From: Nemertoderma westbladi | Lineage: Eukaryota; Xenacoelomorpha; Nemertodermatida; Nemertodermatidae | NCBI GenBank assembly: GCA_032718475.1 | Contig: JAUCBJ010004853.1 | Span: forward strand, 1 to 24,995 | DNA: 24,995 nucleotides | Direction: 5' to 3' | Shown: positions 10,114 to 19,634 of the stretch, one piece after another | How positions within the stretch are numbered: position 1 is the first letter of the stretch | How the letters are laid out: each line of letters opens with the position of its first letter | Made by a program: the position numbers and the translations under genes | The notes under the pieces: generated by a model | Databases searched by the model: none | Told to the model about the DNA's origin: nothing | The model's input: the letters and a program-made list of their open reading frames with translations, nothing else

Positions 10114-10138
10114 GGGGGGGGGGGGGGGGGGGGGGGGG
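10114..10138 (+). repeat. Poly(G) run of 25 (poly(C) in the RyR transcript)
   Basis: An uninterrupted run of 25 G on the plus strand. On the RyR (minus) strand it is poly(C), ending six bases before the 3' splice site of exon 12, so it serves as that site's polypyrimidine tract. Such a run is prone to length change and to sequencing error, so the exact length should be taken with care. Confidence 0.9.
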
Positions 10139-10323
10139 TAATAAGGTACACAAATACGTAACAATCTGTGTACCAATTGTCGGAAAGTAAAGTAAAGCTA
10201 TGTGGTCGGTGAACGGGAAACTAGTAACACCGAAGCCAAACCGACGCTCTTCTCTCTCTTGGTAGTTACTTGGTAAATAAAAAATGGGAGGTGTAATATT
10301 TACTCCCATGGTTTCTTCCCTAT

Positions 10324-13300
10324 CAATTAACGTACCATTTGCCGTGAGTAACAATTAACGTACCATTTGCCGTGAGTAACAATTAACGTACCATTTGCCG
10401 TGAGTAACAATTAACGTACCATTTGCCGTGGGTAACAACAATTAACGTACCATTTGCCGTGGGTAACAACAATTAACGTACCATTTGCCGTGGGTAACAA
10501 CAATTAACGTACCATTTGCCAGGAGTAACAAATTACGTACTATTTGCCGTGGATAACAATTCACGTACCATTTGCCGTGAGTAACAATTAACGTACCATT
10601 TACCGTGAGTAACAATTAACGTACCATTTGCCGTGAGTAACAATTAACGTACCATTTGCCGTGAGTAACAATTAACGTACCATTTGCCGTGAGTAACAAT
10701 TAACGTACCATTTGCCGTGGGTAACAACAATTAACGTACCATTTGCCGTGGGTAACAACAATTAACGTACCATTTGCCGTGGGTAACAACAATTAACGTA
10801 CCATTTGCCAGGAGTAACAAATTACGTACTATTTGCCGTGGATAACAATTAACGTACCATTTGCCGTGAGTAACAATTAACGTACCATTTGCCGTGGGTA
10901 ACAACAATTAAAGTACCATTTGCCATGAGTAACAATTTACGTACCATTTGCCGTGAGTAACAATTAACGTACCATTTGCCGTGAGTAACAATTAACGTAC
11001 CATTTGCCGTGAGTAACAATTAACGTACCATTTGCCGTGAGTAACAATTAACGTACCATTTGCCGTGAGTAACAATTAACGTACCATTTGCCGTGAGTAA
11101 CAATTAACGTACCATTTGCCGTGGGTAACAACAATTAACGTACCATTTGCCGTGGGTAACAACAATTAACGTACCATTTGCCGTGGGTAACAACAATTAA
11201 CGTACCATTTGCCAGGAGTAACAAATTACGTACTATTTGCCGTGGATAACAATTAACGTACCATTTGCCGTGAGTAACAATTAACGTACCATTTGCCGTG
11301 GGTAACAACAATTAACGTACCATTTGCCATGAGTAACAATTTACGTACTATTTGCCGTGGTTAACAATTAACGTTACTATTTCCGTGAGTAACAATTAAC
11401 GCACCATTTGCCGTGGGTAACAATTAACGTACCATTTGCCGTGAGTAACAATTAAAGCACCATTTGCCGTGAGTAACAATTAACGTACCATTTGCCACGA
11501 GTAACAATTAACGTACCATTTGCCGTGGTTAACAATTAACGTACCATTTGCCGTGGGTAACAATTAACGTACCATTTGCCGTGAGTAACAATTTACGTAC
11601 TATTTGCCGTGGGTATCAATTAAAGTACCATTTGCCACGAGTAACAATTAACGTACCATTTGCCGTGAGTAACAATTAACCAACCATTTGCCGTGAGTAA
11701 CAATTAACGTACCGTTTGCCACGAGTAACAATTAACGTACCGTTTGCCGTGGTTAACAATTAACGTACCATTTGCCGTGAGTAACAATTAACCAACCATT
11801 TGCCGTGAGTAACAATTAACGTACCATTTGCCGTGAGTAACAATTAACGTACCATTTGCCACGAGTAACAATTAACGTACCATTTGCCGTGGTTAACAAT
11901 TAACGTACCATTTGCCGTGGGTAACAATTAACGCACCATTTGCCACGAGTAACAATTAACGTACCATTTGCCACGAGTAACAATTAACGTACCATTTGCC
12001 ACGAGTAACAATTAACGTACCATTTGCCGTGGTTAACAATTAACGTACCATTTGCCGTGGGTAACAATTAACGTACCATTTGCCGTGAGTAACAATTTAC
12101 GTACTATTTGCCGTGGGTATCAATTAAAGTACCATTTGCCACGAGTAACAATTAACGTACCATTTGCCGTGAGTAACAATTAACCAACCATTTGCCGTGA
12201 GTAACAATTAACGTACCGTTTGCCACGAGTAACAATTAACGTACCGTTTGCCGTGGTTAACAATTAACGTACCATTTGCCGTGAGTAACAATTAACCAAC
12301 CATTTGCCGTGAGTAACAATTAACGTACCATTTGCCGTGAGTAACAATTAACGTACCATTTGCCACGAGTAACAATTAACGTACCATTTGCCGTGGTTAA
12401 CAATTAACGTACCATTTGCCGTGGGTAACAATTAACGCACCATTTGCCACGAGTAACAATTAACGTACCATTTGCCACGAGTAACAATTAACGTACCATT
12501 TGCCACGAGTAATATTAACGTACCATTTGCCGTGGTTAACAATTAACGTACCATTTGCCGTGGGTAACAATTAACGTACCATTTGCCGTGAGTTACAATT
12601 TACGTACTATTTGCCGTGGGTATCAATTAAAGTACCATTTGCCACGAGTAACAATTAACGTACCATTTGCCGTGAGTAACAATTAACCAACCATTTGCCG
12701 TGAGTAACAATTAACGTACCGTTTGCCACGAGTAACAATTAACGTACCGTTTGCCGTGGTTAACAATTAACGTACCATTTGCCGTGAGTAACAATTAACC
12801 AACCATTTGCCGTGAGTAACAATTAACGTACCATTTGCCGTGAGTAACAATTAACGTACCATTTGCCACGAGTAACAATTAACGTACCGTTTGCCGTGGT
12901 TAACAATTAACGTACCATTTGCCGTGAGTAACAATTAACCAACCATTTGCCGTGAGTAACAATTAACCAACCATTTACCGTGAGTAACAATTAACGTACC
13001 ATTTGCCACGAGTAACAATTAACGTACCGTTTGCCGTGGTTAACAATTAACGTACCATTTGCCGTGAGTAATAATTAACCAACCATTTGCCGTGAGTAAC
13101 AATTAACGTACCATTTGCCGTGGGTAACAATTAACGTACCATTTGCCGTGAGTAACAATTAACGTAATGTTTGCCGTGGTTAACAATTAACGTACTATTT
13201 GCCGTGAGTAACAATTAACGTACCCTTTGCCGTGAGTAACAATTAACATACCATTTGCCGTTAGTAACAATTAACGTACCATTTGCCGTGAGTAACAATT

Positions 13301-13980
13301 AACGTACCATTTGCCGTGAGTAACAATTAACGTACCATTTGCCGTGATTAACAATTAACGTACCATTTGCCGTGGGTAACAATTAACGTACCATTTGCCG
13401 TGGGTAACAATTAAGGTTACTATTTACGTGAGTAACAATTGACGCACCATTTGCCGGGAGTAACAATTAACCAACCAGTTGCCGTTAGTAACAATTAACG
13501 TACCATTTGCCGTGGTTAACAATTAACGTACCATTTGCCGTGGGTAACAATTAACGTTACTATTTCCGTGAGTAACAATTAACGCACCATTTGCCGTGAG
13601 TAACAATTAACCAACCAGTTGCCGTGAGTAACAATTAACGTACCATTTGCCGTGAGTAATAATTAACGTACCGTTTGCCGTGGCTAAAAATTAACGTACC
13701 ATTTGCCGTGGGTAACAATTAACGTTACTATTTCCGTGAGTAACAATTAACGCACCATTTGCCGTGAGTAACAATTAACCAACCAGTTGCCGTGAGTAAC
13801 AATTAACGTACCATTTGCCGTGAGTAACAATTAACGTACCATTTGCCGTGAGTAACAATTAACGTACCATTTGCCGTGAGTAACAATTAACGTACCATTT
13901 GCCGTGAGTAACAATTAACGTACCATTTGCCGTGAGTAACAATTAACGTTACCATTTGCCGTGAGTAACAATTAACGTAC
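10324..13980 (-). repeat. 28-bp minisatellite built from a RyR 5' splice site, about 130 copies
   Basis: Fills almost all of the 3.87-kb intron between RyR exons 11 and 12. Read on the RyR strand, the unit is a 17-nt piece identical or nearly so to the end of exon 11 (GTTACYCACGGCAAATG) followed by the first 11 nt of the intron (GTACGTTAATT). The array begins exactly at the exon end and, at its far side, ends GTACGTTAATTG before unique intron sequence. Variants include units with GTTGGT, GTGCGT or an ACG-GTAC junction, and 30-31 bp units with an extra CAA. A block of 18 units (504 bp) recurs at about 11613, 12117 and 12620. It is not coding: reading on from exon 11 meets a stop near 13887. 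Confidence 0.95.
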
Positions 13981-14122
13981 CATTTGCCGTGGGTAACAGC
14001 GTAGGATTGCTGCAGACGGAAGCACCGGAATCTGGACGATTTATCCTCCGCGCTGTTTGAACTCCTTTTCTTGGTCATCTCAACGGATTCCGTTGTAGGT
14101 GGGTCTATCTTGTAACCCATTC
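13981..14122 (-). CDS. RyR: RyR exon 11 (leads into SPRY2)
   Basis: 142 nt encoding MGYKIDPPTTESVEMTKK, then RFRCFRLQQSYAVTHGKW. This matches the RyR stretch GYGYNIEPP...RxRxFRxxKSYxVxxGRWYFE at the start of SPRY2. The acceptor is TTTTAG. The phase fits exon 10 (G|GA, Gly). The exon ends GGC AAA TG before a GTACGT donor, and the next base from exon 12 completes Trp. Its last 17 nt are the source of the adjacent 28-bp minisatellite. Confidence 0.93.
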
Positions 14123-14204
14123 CTAAAAGGAAGTTATTAATTAGCCGGAGTCACTGTATGGTTTACCGGTAACGATAACTTTGTGATGAATTCAGTTAGT
14201 TCAA

Positions 14205-14290
14205 TAGAAAGTTGGATTGGACTCGGTACCTAGGGATTCCAAGTTCAACGCTCTACCAACTTCGCCACTGCGCCGTATGAAGCCTTATAA
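14205..14290 (-). mobile_element. tRNA-like SINE relic
   Basis: On the minus strand the stretch reads like a tRNA: GTTGGTAGAGCGTTGAAC resembles a D-arm/A box, and GGTACCGAGTCCAATCC a degraded T-arm/B box, about 45 bases apart. There is no clean acceptor stem, so a working tRNA gene is unlikely. A decayed tRNA-derived SINE within the RyR intron is the better reading. It has the same orientation as RyR. Confidence 0.45.
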
Positions 14291-14312
14291 AACTAAAACC
14301 TAACCGGAAATT

Positions 14313-14338
14313 AACAACAACAACAACAACAACAACAA
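14313..14338 (+). repeat. (CAA)n microsatellite
   Basis: Eight to nine tandem CAA triplets in the intron between RyR exons 11 and 10. On the RyR strand it is (TTG)n. Confidence 0.9.
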
Positions 14339-14479
14339 ATTGAATACTAGAGGTCTCCCTCCCTACGCGGAACTAACAAACTGATTATTTAGATAAAAGG
14401 GATTAGGGTTACATTTTTCTTATTCAGCTTATTTGCATGCAATTACAGTAATATAGGCGAAATAACAACAATAACTAAC

Positions 14480-14588
14480 CAATAACAGTAGAGACAGCTT
14501 CATGAGCTGACTCCTTGACAGCCAGTTTGGCCGAGTGATCGAGTAGTTTGTACGGGACCAAAAGCGGCGTCCGGCGGTAATAGGAATC
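14480..14588 (-). CDS. RyR: RyR exon 10 (end of RyR repeat 2)
   Basis: 109 nt encoding DSYYRRTPLLVPYKLLDHS and then KLAVKESAHEAVSTVIG. This matches the RyR pattern RRNPRLVPYxLLDExxKxxNxDSLxxAVRTLLGYGY. The Asn of RNPR is replaced by Thr and the next Arg by Leu, so the motif is diverged. The acceptor is TTCTAG, the donor G|GTTAGT. The exon is too short to stand out as an ORF and was found by expecting it between exons 9 and 11; phases agree on both sides. Confidence 0.88.
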
Positions 14589-14752
14589 CTAGAAGTTAAT
14601 CAAGTTTTAGAAACTTAAGTAGTCAATGGATGATTCAACTCAATAGTAAAATAAAAGTTTAGCACAAGCACACCCACCCGCGTGCGCGTAGTAATAGTTT
14701 TAATTATAATACCAAATTCCACTACTCACTACTCAGTAAACACTGTCTGTAC

Positions 14753-14996
14753 CTCGTGGGGTCCGTACGTCCATTCCTGCTGTATCTTCTCCAGCGCCCA
14801 CAAGTTGTGTGTGTTCTCCGCGAGGTGTTCCTCCAAGTCCTGCATGACTGCGTTGATGGCGATGTGGCTGATATCGTGAGGGGCGGGTTTGTAACCGTTA
14901 GAGAGCATGTAGTTGTTGGGAAGACGGATGCGTTTCAGCTCCTTGCGATGGATGTCGTCTGTGGCTCGAATACCGTAACCGAGAGCAATAATTGTT
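14753..14996 (-). CDS. RyR: RyR exon 9 (start of RyR repeat 2)
   Basis: 244 nt encoding TIIALGYGIRATDD, then KRIRLPNNYMLSNGYKPAPH and HLAENTHNLWALEKIQQEWT followed by YGPHE. The LPxxYMxSNGYKPAPxD motif and LAENxHNxWAxxxIxxGWxYG pattern mark the second RyR domain (about 90 residues) of the P1/repeat1-2 module, a cytoplasmic clamp-region domain. The usual Gly of GWTYG is Glu here. Acceptor TTTAG, donor GAG|GTACAG, phases correct. Confidence 0.94.
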
Positions 14997-15304
14997 CTAA
15001 ATAAGGGAAAACCAATGGCGACATGCAGTATCTATGTAACACTGCACAACTAGACTTTCCTTGACTCTCAGTTACTTTTTAACACACCCTAGCATTTATT
15101 TACGGAAACATTGCTTGTCAATTCTGTTTCATATTCCATAAGATCAGACTGCAGTATCTACGGGACGGGATAAATCATAAATACTGCAACTCTAAACATT
15201 TAATAAGCGAATAATCAAAATCTAATACATTCCTTCAATACGCCTTACGCTAATGACAAATGTAGTAAATGGTAGGACTTTGCTATTATACAAAATATTA
15301 TTAC

Positions 15305-15537
15305 TTGAGGGTTTCGTCCGCCATTGATAGATCGACGAATCTCTCCTCGTCGCTCATCTCCTCGAAACGTTTCAGACACGGATGATACCTCCGACTGTCG
15401 TCCCTCTCGTGTCCGAATATCCAACCGGCTTCGATCTTACTGATGGACCATTGCTCGTGGAGGTTCTCCGCTAGTTTCTCTTTGAGGACACTGAGTTCCG
15501 GGTGTAGGGAGATCGCGGTTATGTCAACAGGTTCCGG
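15305..15537 (-). CDS. RyR: RyR exon 8 (RyR repeat 1)
   Basis: 233 nt encoding PEPVDITAISLHPELSVLKE, then KLAENLHEQWSISKIEAGWI, FGHERDDSRRYHPCL and ERFVDLSMADETLK. This is the first RyR domain: compare the family pattern PVDTxxVxLPxxLxxIxxKLAENIHExWxxxKIExGWxYGxxRDDxxRxHPCL. The acceptor is GTTACAG. The donor is CTCAA|GTAATA, a weaker site that leaves phase 2 and fits exon 9. Confidence 0.95.
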
Positions 15538-15639
15538 CTGTAACAGCGTCAATCATCAATATATGAACTGCTAGTGATCGAGTTATACCTACCGCGGCCA
15601 CATCACTGTATTACCTAGACCTAATCTATCAACACAACT

Positions 15640-15740
15640 TAGTTGTGTAGTCGGCATTGACCACCAGCTTGGGTCGAACTGGTGACCTCAACGTTGGAAG
15701 TCTGTAGCTCGACAATGCCGATAGTAGCTCATATAAAATA
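15640..15740 (-). mobile_element. tRNA-like SINE relic with inverted flanks
   Basis: On the minus strand: GTCGAGCTACAGACTTCC and, further on, CCAGTTCGACCC, which resembles a pol III B box. The segment is bracketed by inverted copies of GTCGGCATTG / CAATGCCGAT (about 15650 and 15713). It lies in the RyR intron between exons 7 and 8. It is most likely a decayed tRNA-derived SINE; family unknown. Confidence 0.4.
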
Positions 15741-16014
15741 AATACTAATAAGCACAATAATTAATAAAGATATGACAGAAAGAATTTGGTAATAATGTCT
15801 GCTGGGCCTCGTTGGAAAACATTCTAGATATTCTCCCCAGCTCAAACTGTATCTCCCATTTTTGCAACGAGATACATCAATGTTCTCAACCTAGCCACAC
15901 CCAGCCACAAGCTAATCAAACTCTTACATAAAATATTATGTATATTTATTTACTTTCTAGATTAATTAAATCATATATATTATTTACTATATCCGTTGTA
16001 ACTCTCTAATTAAC

Positions 16015-16201
16015 CTTAAACGCAGTTCGTTCGGGAATTAGTTGGGGGCCGCATATAAACTGTCGCTCCTGATCCACAATGTTAACGCAGGGCTGGATTC
16101 CTATCTGCTGGCCGATCTGTCGGGACTCGTAAATAGGAGCGAATCCGCTCGGTGGCGCAAACGAAAACATTCCCTCCGGACCCCCCAAAACGAATCGGAT
16201 A
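16015..16201 (-). CDS. RyR: RyR exon 7 (end of SPRY1 and linker)
   Basis: 187 nt encoding IRFVLGGPEGMFSFAPPSGF and then APIYE, followed by a diverged linker ending PQLIPERTAFK. VRFLLGGxxGEFKFLPPPGYAPxxE is the matching conserved RyR stretch closing SPRY1. The acceptor is CTTTATAG after a pyrimidine-rich intron end. The donor AAG|GTTAAT is weak but in phase with exon 8. Confidence 0.93.
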
Positions 16202-16329
16202 CTATAAAGAAAAAAAATATAAATTTAACGAGCAAAAAAAAAAAATATATTATTATTGTATACGGAATCACGATATTAAAAATCATAATTTCTCAAAAGT
16301 AAAATGGTTTACTGTGATGCCACACTTAC

Positions 16330-16522
16330 GATACTTTGGCGCTGAGACTGACAGACGGAAAGAATGTCCCCTGCGTTGTGAAGGACCTGCATTGGGCCTT
16401 CACCGCCACACCGTTCACCATAAAACTCATCTTTGGTTCGGATAAGTCCAACAAACATCCGACTACGTCGCCTTTAATCAGGGCTGGGTACGCCGACGTT
16501 TTCACCAGTGTTGGTTTACCAC
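16330..16522 (-). CDS. RyR: RyR exon 6 (SPRY1, second half)
   Basis: 193 nt encoding IKGDVVGCLLDLSEPKMSFM, then VNGVAVKAQCRSFTTQG and TFFPSVSLSAKV. The DVxxCxLDLSxPxxSFxxNG core and the FFPVVSxSA pattern are those of RyR SPRY1. Acceptor TTTACAG, donor TC|GTAAGT. It enters and leaves in phase with exons 5 and 7. Confidence 0.94.
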
Positions 16523-16947
16523 CTGTAAAGAGATGTGCCGGTATGATTATTGGAGTACTTCAAATACTTCTAATTAAAACGAACTGAATCAAAATCCATC
16601 ATATAACAATCCCATTCCCAAACCAACAAACAATAATTAATATAATATCAGATTACAGTGAAAGTTCACAATTTCAATATTCGTAGATTGGTGGTAGGGA
16701 CTTCGGAGATGCCGCTTTATCTACACAATTGTGTCGCCACAACTCCCCCATCCTTCTCCACTTTCGCGAGTGTCCTTTCAACTAAAGAGAGAGCAATTAA
16801 CCTGTCACGTTCTAACTGCCCAGCGCAGCCCGCTGCCATGTCAGGAGTTACCCCAGAGAGAGTGAATCCCTCGCAAATCCCCCGTTTTGGGCAGGGGTTT
16901 TAGGGTTGGATGTAACCTTTACAACAGTTCGAATAATAAATACTTAC

Positions 16948-17122
16948 CGGTCCAGACCATAGTCCCATCGAACCCACAGGAATACAGATCGTCGCCCACC
17001 CCGTTAGCTGCCCAACGCTCCCCGCCAGTGGGGTAGGGCCGGAACCCGCTCGTGTTACCCCACCCGATCCGCAGATGAGGGGGACTCAGGTCAGGCATCT
17101 TCGCGACTTGTTCGATGTGAAC
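16948..17122 (-). CDS. RyR: RyR exon 5 (SPRY1, first half)
   Basis: 175 nt encoding [20 protein letters not shown], then [20 protein letters not shown] and [17 protein letters not shown]. The [38 protein letters not shown] pattern is diagnostic for RyR SPRY1. One conserved Tyr of LYSYGFDG is Cys here. It has a strong donor, G|GTAAGT, and follows exon 4 in phase 0. Confidence 0.96.
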
Positions 17123-17342
17123 CTAAATAAAAGTTAAAGGTATGACAGTTTGTTCATTCAGTTTAAAAGTACATTGAGATGTTGTGAACGAAAGGCCCGG
17201 TTTTATTTTTTCATTCTGTTTACACCGTTTTATTTGACGCACAAAGTCTGACGACTTATTCCGGTCCCTAAAATAATACCTCTCAGAGGAAACTGGTAAT
17301 TATTTAGCAACCATTGAAGGATAAAATGCTTAGATGAGGCCT

Positions 17343-17346
<4 letters not shown>

Positions 17347-17373
<27 letters not shown>
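17347..17373 (+). repeat. (TA)n microsatellite
   Basis: About 13 TA dinucleotides in the RyR intron between exons 4 and 5. The run is perfectly alternating and so likely to vary in length. Confidence 0.9.
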
Positions 17374-17376
<3 letters not shown>

Positions 17377-17407
17377 CCTTTAAAAGGATTCATGTTGAAA
17401 ATCAAAC

Positions 17408-17482
17408 TACCTGATCCTACTTATTCGAACATGGGGGGGACTCAATTCAAGGTAACTGCTTAAACCGCTTGGCCAAAGAATT
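17408..17482 (-). mobile_element. tRNA-Leu/Ser-like SINE relic
   Basis: On the minus strand TTTGGCCAAGCGGTTTAAGC is very like the D-arm/A box of tRNA-Leu or tRNA-Ser genes, and ATGTTCGAATAAG about 40 bases on is like a B box. The stems around them do not pair fully. It lies in the RyR intron between exons 4 and 5, in the sense of RyR transcription. A decayed SINE or tRNA pseudogene is likely. Confidence 0.5.
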
Positions 17483-17627
17483 AGAAATTCACTGACTAAG
17501 TAGAACATTATTTGTCTTAAACATCATCTAGATGTATTTTCCAAAGTACAATGGTTGTATTATTTAATATTTGGTAAAATGCATTTTTTTGGCATCAATA
17601 ATTGCCGTGTCGATTGGATCAACTGAC

Positions 17628-17948
17628 CTCGTAATACCACTTGCGGTACATCGCGCAGCCCTCCTCCAATCGGATGAATAGGTTGGGACGGATACACGTC
17701 ACCTGGTGCACAATGCCAGTCTGCAGACTGAGCATGTCGTTGCTAAGGAAGTGTTTGGCTATCCAGTTCTGGTTGCTACGATACGCCACATTATCGCCGA
17801 CGCACAGACAGGACAAGACGTCTAAAATCTTTGGATCCCGTCCACTCTTATCAAGCAGCGCCACTAACACTTCTATGTGTAATTCAGTGACAGAAACCAA
17901 CGCGTCTGGACTGTCCACTAATACGCAATGCAGAACTTCGAGGACTCC
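17628..17948 (-). CDS. RyR: RyR exon 4 (end of RIH region, entry to SPRY1)
   Basis: 321 nt, exactly 107 codons. It encodes GVLEVLHCVLVDSPDAL, then LLDKSGRDPKILDVLSCLCV, NVAYRSNQNWI, TCIRPNLF and KWYYE. The family pattern is GILEVLYCVLIESPExLxxI...[34 protein letters not shown]...VTSIRPNIFVG...KWYFEV, so the match is strong along the whole exon. This segment forms the armadillo-like helical region C-terminal to the MIR domain and leads into SPRY1. Donor GAG|GTCAGT. Confidence 0.97.
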
Positions 17949-18258
17949 CTGAAATTGTATCAATAATTGTAAATATTACTTTCATTTTAGAATATTTCTA
18001 TCAATTGTAATAAAAAAGTAAGATGAAAAATTGTACAGCTAAAAGTTCTCCTCTAAACTTGACATTTCGCCTAACTTGTAAGGGCCATGAAATGTTTGTT
18101 ATAGACACCGTCTACTCTTATTGGAACTCAGTAGACCCACATACATTACAAACATACATTAAAACAAAATAAATTCAAAATTAAGATTAAATGGTCAATA
18201 GAACGTATGGGCAAGTGTCGTAAATATAAGGAAGCAGCGAACGTGCAATGTACCTGTT

Positions 18259-18345
18259 GGTATTTGATTGGGTGTTCTTCCACATTACAGGTATTTGATT
18301 GGGTGTTCTTCCAGATTACAGGTATTCTGATTGGATGTTCCATTA
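18259..18345 (+). repeat. Three-copy 31-bp repeat in RyR intron 3
   Basis: Three near-copies of a unit containing GGTATTTGATTGGGTGTTC (about 18259, 18290 and 18320; the last is diverged). They lie directly beside the donor of exon 3, starting a few bases inside the intron, but do not include the splice site. Confidence 0.8.
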
Positions 18346-18351
18346 ACTCAC

Positions 18352-18505
18352 CTTGCAAGCTCTTTGATTATCGAGTCGGTCGATCAACCAATCAACGTTT
18401 CTCTCTTGTATCAAATGTTTACAAGCTGCCCGGTTACCTTTAATCATTGCTGCAAGCAACTGGTACAGGAGGTTGAGTATTTCTTCCCAATCACATGGCA
18501 TATTC
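18352..18505 (-). CDS. RyR: RyR exon 3 (RIH region)
   Basis: 154 nt encoding NMPCDWEEILNLLYQLLAAM, then IKGNRAACKHLI and VDWLIDRLDNQRACK. This matches the RyR pattern [27 protein letters not shown]...LDWLVSKLDRLEA. Acceptor ATTACAG, donor AAG|GTGAGT, in phase with exons 2 (AG|G, Arg) and 4. Confidence 0.96.
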
Positions 18506-18684
18506 CTGTAATATAGTACAGGTATAAATGAATTACTGTTAAACATAGCAAGTACAAGGTAAGGTGGATATCAATGCCGATGGTGTGAGGTGCTAATTAA
18601 TTGCCTAATTATAAATGTTAATTAAATTAAATATTAAAGATGCGGTTAAATCCATCAAAACACAATAAGAAAGATGCTACATAC

Positions 18685-18812
18685 CTGTTTTGCAATGTGT
18701 TGAATTGTTTCTGTTTGTGGATGTACATAGTTGCTCTCTCAATTGTATCCAACACTATGGTAACCATACCCTCTTCCTGGAACAGATTCTGTCGCTTTCG
18801 TAACGCTTTCAA
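18685..18812 (-). CDS. RyR: RyR exon 2 (RIH region)
   Basis: 128 nt encoding LKALRKRQNLFQEEGMVTIV and then LDTIERATMYIHK. The RSLRxRQxLFQEEGMxxxVLxCIDRLNVY pattern is one of the best conserved in RyR and is also echoed in IP3 receptors. The acceptor TTTACAG and the donor CAG|GTATGT are both good. The exon starts in phase 0 after exon 1. Confidence 0.96.
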
Positions 18813-19634
18813 CTGTAAATTTAAATAATTAAAAAAAATAACTTCAACTTATAACTTAGTCAATGGAAAGCAATTTAAAAAAGCAAAGCGTTTTCTCTCC
18901 CCAGTGATAAATGATTTATATCTCCTTTATAATTAAACAGAGAGGGATACCCAAAACAAAAACGAATTTATGGCCACCACAATAATTGTTATAGACTCTC
19001 TGAACGAGAAGCCTCATAAACGTTTAAGAAAATGTAACCAATTTTCGGAAAATTTAAGCAAAATTTTGTGGTGGCAGATGATGATTGCCGTTTCCGTGCA
19101 GCCAATGACACGTGATCTCATCTGAAAGTGATCTCATAATTGAAGGGAACTTGGGCCATCATCTATCTGTTAGTTCAAAATAGACTATTACAGTATATCC
19201 TGACAGTTTTTGAAACACAGGTAAATCCTTACATCGCGGCTTGCTGTTAACTCTCTGGCCGACATTAAAATTGCTATTTCTTATCCATCAGCCCGCATTA
19301 GACGCATGTCCCATCCTATAGCCTCATACTCCCCACTGCCCATGTCCTGGCCAAGACTACCATTCGACGCAAATAACAGCTGATTACTCTCAAAAATAAA
19401 ACTGTAACCTGTTCTATTGTGTTTAGTTTATTGTTTTGGTTAAAATAACGTTCCCTACATTGATAATTTAACATTGAGGCGGACATTAATTCGCCAAGAT
19501 GGGATTTGCGTCCAGTCCCCCCCCCCCCCCCCGGCCCCGCCCCCCTTGTCTCTTTACCCAATGTACCCACAGTACCGATAACCACCCCTAAGGAAAGGCT
19601 AGACAAAGATGACAGATAGACACAAGTATTAACT
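18813..19634. other. RyR intron 1, part outside the LINE
   Basis: AT-rich DNA with no coding segment I can support. It includes a run of 16 C (19517-19532) followed by GGCCCCGCCCCC, which creates a chance minus-strand ORF (19316-19606) with a Gly-rich stretch. The last part may belong to the decayed LINE that begins clearly at about 19635. Confidence 0.5.

Noticed and set aside
10085-10354. 89-codon minus-strand ORF with a run of prolines
   Set aside because: The prolines come from the poly(C) tract of the 3' splice site; the frame runs through intron and is not conserved RyR sequence.
3770-13980. CRISPR-like arrays
   Set aside because: The 38-bp and 28-bp arrays have no unique spacers between repeats, the DNA is eukaryotic and no cas-like gene is present; they are minisatellites.
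13887-13980. Continuation of RyR exon 11 into the array (repeated THGKWYVN peptide)
   Set aside because: The frame meets a stop near 13887, and the GTACGT donor at 13981 joins exon 12 in perfect phase to give GKWYYEVE.
14205-14290. Functional tRNA gene
   Set aside because: The promoter boxes are visible but the acceptor and T stems do not pair cleanly.
17641-17952. 103-codon plus-strand ORF
   Set aside because: Antisense shadow of RyR exon 4.
19316-19606. 96-codon minus-strand ORF with a Gly-rich segment
   Set aside because: The Gly run is the reverse reading of the poly(C) tract at 19517-19532; no domain is seen.
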